A stretch of 64,000 bases of DNA from CAIKMD01 sp963740675 (GTDB lineage Bacteria; Pseudomonadota; Alphaproteobacteria; ATCC43930; CGMCC-115725), in NCBI GenBank assembly GCA_963740675.1, contig CAVUFS010000004.1:558001-622000 (forward strand), written 5' to 3'. Positions 62,384-64,000 of the stretch are shown here, one piece after another. A program made the position numbers and the translations under genes. The stretch's first letter is position 1. The number at the start of each line of letters is the position of its first letter. A model generated the notes under the pieces. It made no database searches, had not been told where the DNA came from, and saw only the letters and a list, made by a program, of their open reading frames with translations.

Positions 62384-64000
62384 GCCCAGCTCGCTCCAAG
62401 ACAAAGAAAGAGACCACAAAGTCACTCGAGGAATTGACTGCGACTGAGGCAAAGGCCGAGCTCAAAGCACTGGCCGCCGAGATCGCGCATCATGATGAGT
62501 TGTATCATCAGAAAGATGCGCCGGAGATTTCCGACGCCGATTACGACGCGCTACGGCAGCGCAATAAGGCGATCGAGACACGTTTCCCCGATCTCATCCG
62601 CGCCGATAGCCCATCCAAACGCGTCGGCGCCGCGCCGGCGACTGGCTTTGCCAAGGTTCGGCATCCGCATGCGATGCTGTCGCTGGACAATGCCTTCAGC
62701 GACGAGGATGTGCGCGACTTCTTCAAAAGCGTGCGCAATTTCTTCCGTGCGCCGCAAGACATCGCCCGCGTCGAAGAAGACAAGATCGCGGTGATGGCGG
62801 AACCGAAGATCGACGGTCTTTCCTGCTCGATCCGCTATGAGAAAGGCGTATTGGTTCTGGCGGCGACGCGCGGCGATGGCGTCACCGGCGAGGATGTCAC
62901 CGCCAATGTGAAGACGCTGGGCAATGTGCCGAAGCAGCTCAAAGGACGCGGATGGCCCGATGTGATCGAAGTCCGCGGCGAGATTTACATGGATCGCCAG
63001 GGCTTCTTCGCCCTCAACGCCGAGCGCGAGAAGGAAGGCGAGCCGGTCTTCGCCAATCCCCGCAACGCCGCCGCCGGCAGCCTGCGCCAGCTCGATCCCT
63101 CGATCACCGCAAAACGCCCGCTCGCCTTCTTTGCCTATGCCTGGGGCGAGCAGAGCGAGGCTTTCGCCAAGAGCCACGCGGACGCGCTGAAACATTTCGC
63201 GGCTTGGGGTCTCACCGTCAATCCGCTGTCGAAGCTTTGCCACGGTGTCGATGAGCTGTTGGAATTCCATCGCAGCATCGGCGAGAAGCGTGCCTCTCTG
63301 CCCTACGACATTGACGGCGTTGTCTATAAGGTGAACGACCTCGATCTCGAGGAGCGTCTGGGCTTCGTCTCGCGGGCACCACGCTGGGCGATCGCACATA
63401 AATTCCCGGCGCAGCAGGCGCAAACCGTGCTCAAGAAAATCAACATCCAGGTCGGACGGCGCGGCACGCTGACACCGGTCGCGGAGCTGGAGCCGATCAC
63501 GGTCGGCGGCGTCGTCGTCAGCCGCGCCACCTTGCACAATGAGGATGAGATCAAGCGCAAGGATATCCGCGAAGGCGATACGGTGATCATCCAGCGCGCC
63601 GGCGATGTTATCCCGCAAGTCGTCGGCGTCGTCGAAGCGCGGCGGCCAAAGGAATCGAAGCCGTACAAATTCCCGCATACCTGCCCGGAATGCGACAGCA
63701 AGGCGGTGCGCGAGGAAGGCGAAGCGGCGTGGCGCTGTACCGGCGGCCTGATTTGCCCGGCGCAAGCGGTCGAGCGGCTGAAGCATTTTGTTTCTCGTAA
63801 TGCCTTCGATATCGAAGGTCTGGGCGAGAAGCACATCGTCGATTTCTGGAACGACGATCTGATTAAAGGGCCGGCCGATATCTTCCGTCTCGACGAAAAG
63901 AAGATTGCCGCGCGCGAAGGATGGGGCGATGTCAGCGCGCGGAAGCTGATCGCCGCCATCGATGCACGACGCGACATATCGCTCGACCGCTTCATCAACG
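62380..64000 (+). CDS. ligA: NAD-dependent DNA ligase LigA (cut by window edge)
   Basis: The first 540 codons are present and open. A Lys-rich N-terminal extension (SPARSKTKKETTKS) precedes the Ia domain, with YHQKDAPEISDADYDALRQR. The AMP-accepting Lys is in EPKIDGLSCS, followed by ATRGDGVTGEDVT and EVRGEIYMD. The OB fold has VGRRGTLTPVAELEPITVGG. Four zinc-finger Cys are present (CPEC, then WRCTGG and LICPAQ), followed by the start of the HhH domain (NAFDIEGLGEKH). The BRCT domain lies beyond the window. Reading frame is intact although GAATC occurs in it. Confidence 0.96.
   Translation, partial: MSPARSKTKKETTKSLEELTATEAKAELKALAAEIAHHDELYHQKDAPEISDADYDALRQRNKAIETRFPDLIRADSPSKRVGAAPATGFAKVRHPHAMLSLDNAFSDEDVRDFFKSVRNFFRAPQDIARVEEDKIAVMAEPKIDGLSCSIRYEKGVLVLAATRGDGVTGEDVTANVKTLGNVPKQLKGRGWPDVIEVRGEIYMDRQGFFALNAEREKEGEPVFANPRNAAAGSLRQLDPSITAKRPLAFFAYAWGEQSEAFAKSHADALKHFAAWGLTVNPLSKLCHGVDELLEFHRSIGEKRASLPYDIDGVVYKVNDLDLEERLGFVSRAPRWAIAHKFPAQQAQTVLKKINIQVGRRGTLTPVAELEPITVGGVVVSRATLHNEDEIKRKDIREGDTVIIQRAGDVIPQVVGVVEARRPKESKPYKFPHTCPECDSKAVREEGEAAWRCTGGLICPAQAVERLKHFVSRNAFDIEGLGEKHIVDFWNDDLIKGPADIFRLDEKKIAAREGWGDVSARKLIAAIDARRDISLDRFIN

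Noticed and set aside
1..64000. CRISPR arrays and tRNA genes
   Set aside because: No regularly spaced direct repeats of CRISPR type and no T-loop GGTTCGAATCC-like segments with cloverleaf arms were found.

Overview
The window is chromosomal DNA from a GC-rich alphaproteobacterium. The evidence is the F0 order atpI-atpB-atpE-b'-b with two different b subunits, the mutY / DUF721 / dsbA / smc neighbourhood, an FtsZ with a long Pro/Ala linker, rnpB directly before the mra/fts cluster, and CcrM-type GANTC motifs that matter here (see below). A Rhodospirillales-like lineage is likely, but the genus cannot be read from the sequence.

Layout. 0-6.2 kb: start of a secreted protein gene, mutY, a DciA-like gene, a DsbA-like thioredoxin and smc. 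6.2-11.1 kb: small accessory genes (YbjQ-like, membrane protein, MetE-like enzyme, alpha/beta hydrolase, DnaQ-fold nuclease, proline-rich secreted protein, a SPARIAANRRNA-type protein) among palindromic repeats. 11.2-13.6 kb: F0 ATP synthase operon. 13.6-28 kb: mixed metabolism and envelope genes, including two LVIVD-repeat proteins, an aminotransferase plus alanine dehydrogenase pair, a lone Flp pilin, a tandem-duplicated ferritin-like protein and an HpnL-like membrane protein. 26-35 kb: a tightly overlapped operon (hydantoinase/oxoprolinase, cyclase-family hydrolase, TPR plus ATP-grasp protein) divergent from a complete TRAP transporter. 35-39.6 kb: MFS permease, a decayed SRPBCC gene, enoyl-CoA hydratase, a His-rich EamA transporter and AmpD.

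39.7-64 kb is the core: rnpB, then a promoter overlapped by four MraZ boxes, then mraZ-rsmH-ftsL-ftsI-murE-murF-mraY-murD-ftsW-murG-murC-murB-ddl-ftsQ-ftsA-ftsZ-lpxC-bamD-recN-ligA. Most neighbours overlap by a few bases. The block makes the peptidoglycan precursor from UDP-MurNAc to lipid II, builds the divisome, and continues into lipid A synthesis, outer-membrane assembly and DNA repair.

The most important observation concerns the sequence itself. Seven genes (mutY, dsbA-like, ald, an LVIVD gene, the TPR/ATP-grasp gene, ftsI and bamD) are each broken by exactly one surplus base. At five sites, removing one base both restores the frame and recreates a GANTC site; at the other two an intact GANTC lies at the break. 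Two of the genes, ftsI and bamD, are normally essential. The simplest explanation is a systematic long-read base-calling error at CcrM-methylated GANTC sites, so these genes are annotated as intact in vivo. One real pseudogene (SRPBCC family) and one gene remnant (hydrolase C-terminus) are also present.
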